A stretch of DNA of 64,000 bases from Nilaparvata lugens (Eukaryota; Arthropoda; Insecta; Hemiptera; Delphacidae): positions 34,919,705-34,983,704 of the forward strand of contig NC_052518.1 of assembly GCF_014356525.2 (NCBI RefSeq), read 5' to 3'. The notes beneath the pieces were generated by a model, which searched no databases, had not been told where the DNA came from, and saw only the letters and a list, made by a program, of their open reading frames with translations. A program made the translations under genes and the position numbers. Positions 63,901 to 64,000 of the stretch are shown here, one piece after another (position 1 is the stretch's first letter; each line of letters opens with the position of its first letter).

Positions 63901-64000
63901 TATAGCCTTGTCATGATTACCTATTTTACTGGCATATTCTGCAATAGTTACCGGTACATTATTTTTAATTTCTTCTTTTAATTGAACTTCATATAAACCT

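Larger units (their letters stand above)
60696..64000 (-). mobile_element. Copia (Ty1/copia) LTR retrotransposon, runs off the window end
   Basis: Minus strand: integrase, reverse transcriptase and RNase H in copia order, then a polypurine tract (AAGGAGGAG, 61019-61011) followed by TGTTGGAATA, the start of the 3' LTR at 61010. The LTR's outer end is not located; 60696 is only a guess. Gag, protease and the 5' LTR lie beyond base 64000. Confidence 0.9.

Overview
The window looks like an AT-rich repeat-dense stretch of an arthropod nuclear genome, most likely a hemipteran insect. That host call is inference: no ordinary host gene is present to confirm it. The evidence is spliceosomal introns inside element genes, several LINE (non-LTR) reverse-transcriptase families, a Copia element, palindromic MITEs and long minisatellites. 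I see no convincing single-copy host gene, tRNA, rRNA or CRISPR array.

The main feature is a complete-looking Maverick/Polinton (adintovirus-like) endogenous element at 34208-53531 (19,324 bp). It has perfect 42-bp terminal inverted repeats starting AGTAGTATAAAAATGGG and a perfect 6-bp target-site duplication (TATATG at 34202-34207 and 53532-53537). From left to right it carries: a leftward unknown gene; two small Cys-containing genes; a retroviral-type integrase with two of three catalytic residues changed; the C-terminal half of a packaging ATPase; a DUF8207-type acidic protein; a short fibre-like protein; a spliced phospholipase A2 plus Arg-rich core protein; an adenain-like protease; a penton-like minor capsid protein; a small ORF; and an intact major capsid protein candidate. 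Then come two leftward genes (one Ser/His-rich, one a RING finger protein with PPPY motifs). From a divergent control region near 45.65-45.75 kb, a rightward replication block follows: two unknown genes, a small basic-fold protein and a protein-primed family B DNA polymerase. The right 1.75 kb is non-coding, with internal repeats, two consensus TGACGTCA sites and a G-rich tract next to the right terminal repeat. The core replication, integration and maturation genes carry stops or frameshifts. The capsid candidate, RING gene and several unknown ORFs remain open, and many ATGs lie directly behind splice acceptors.

Left flank, 1-34.2 kb: a LINE 3' end (1-1078); a fold-back repeat (1658-1927); a decayed DDE transposon with 42-bp inverted ends (7424-8508); a MITE with GAGCAAATGCTC-type motifs (9383-10286); a 349-bp palindrome (11902-12250); a decayed RT (12370-13667); TTAGG-like minisatellites (14.7-15.4 kb); a short MITE (16858-17046); two tandem arrays (17.27-18.68 kb); two 730-bp near-identical RT fragments (19921 and 25001), one with a 32-bp target duplication; a 2.77-kb element with inverted ends (25756-28528); and an almost intact LINE (31070-34144) that ends 63 bp before the Maverick.

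Right flank, 53.5-64 kb: a decayed, internally deleted LINE (53605-55575, minus); another LINE copy (55986-57125, minus) nested in a dispersed repeat; a roughly 176-bp minisatellite (57.37-58.5 kb); and the 3' two-thirds of a Copia element on the minus strand that runs off the window end, broken by a single frameshift.
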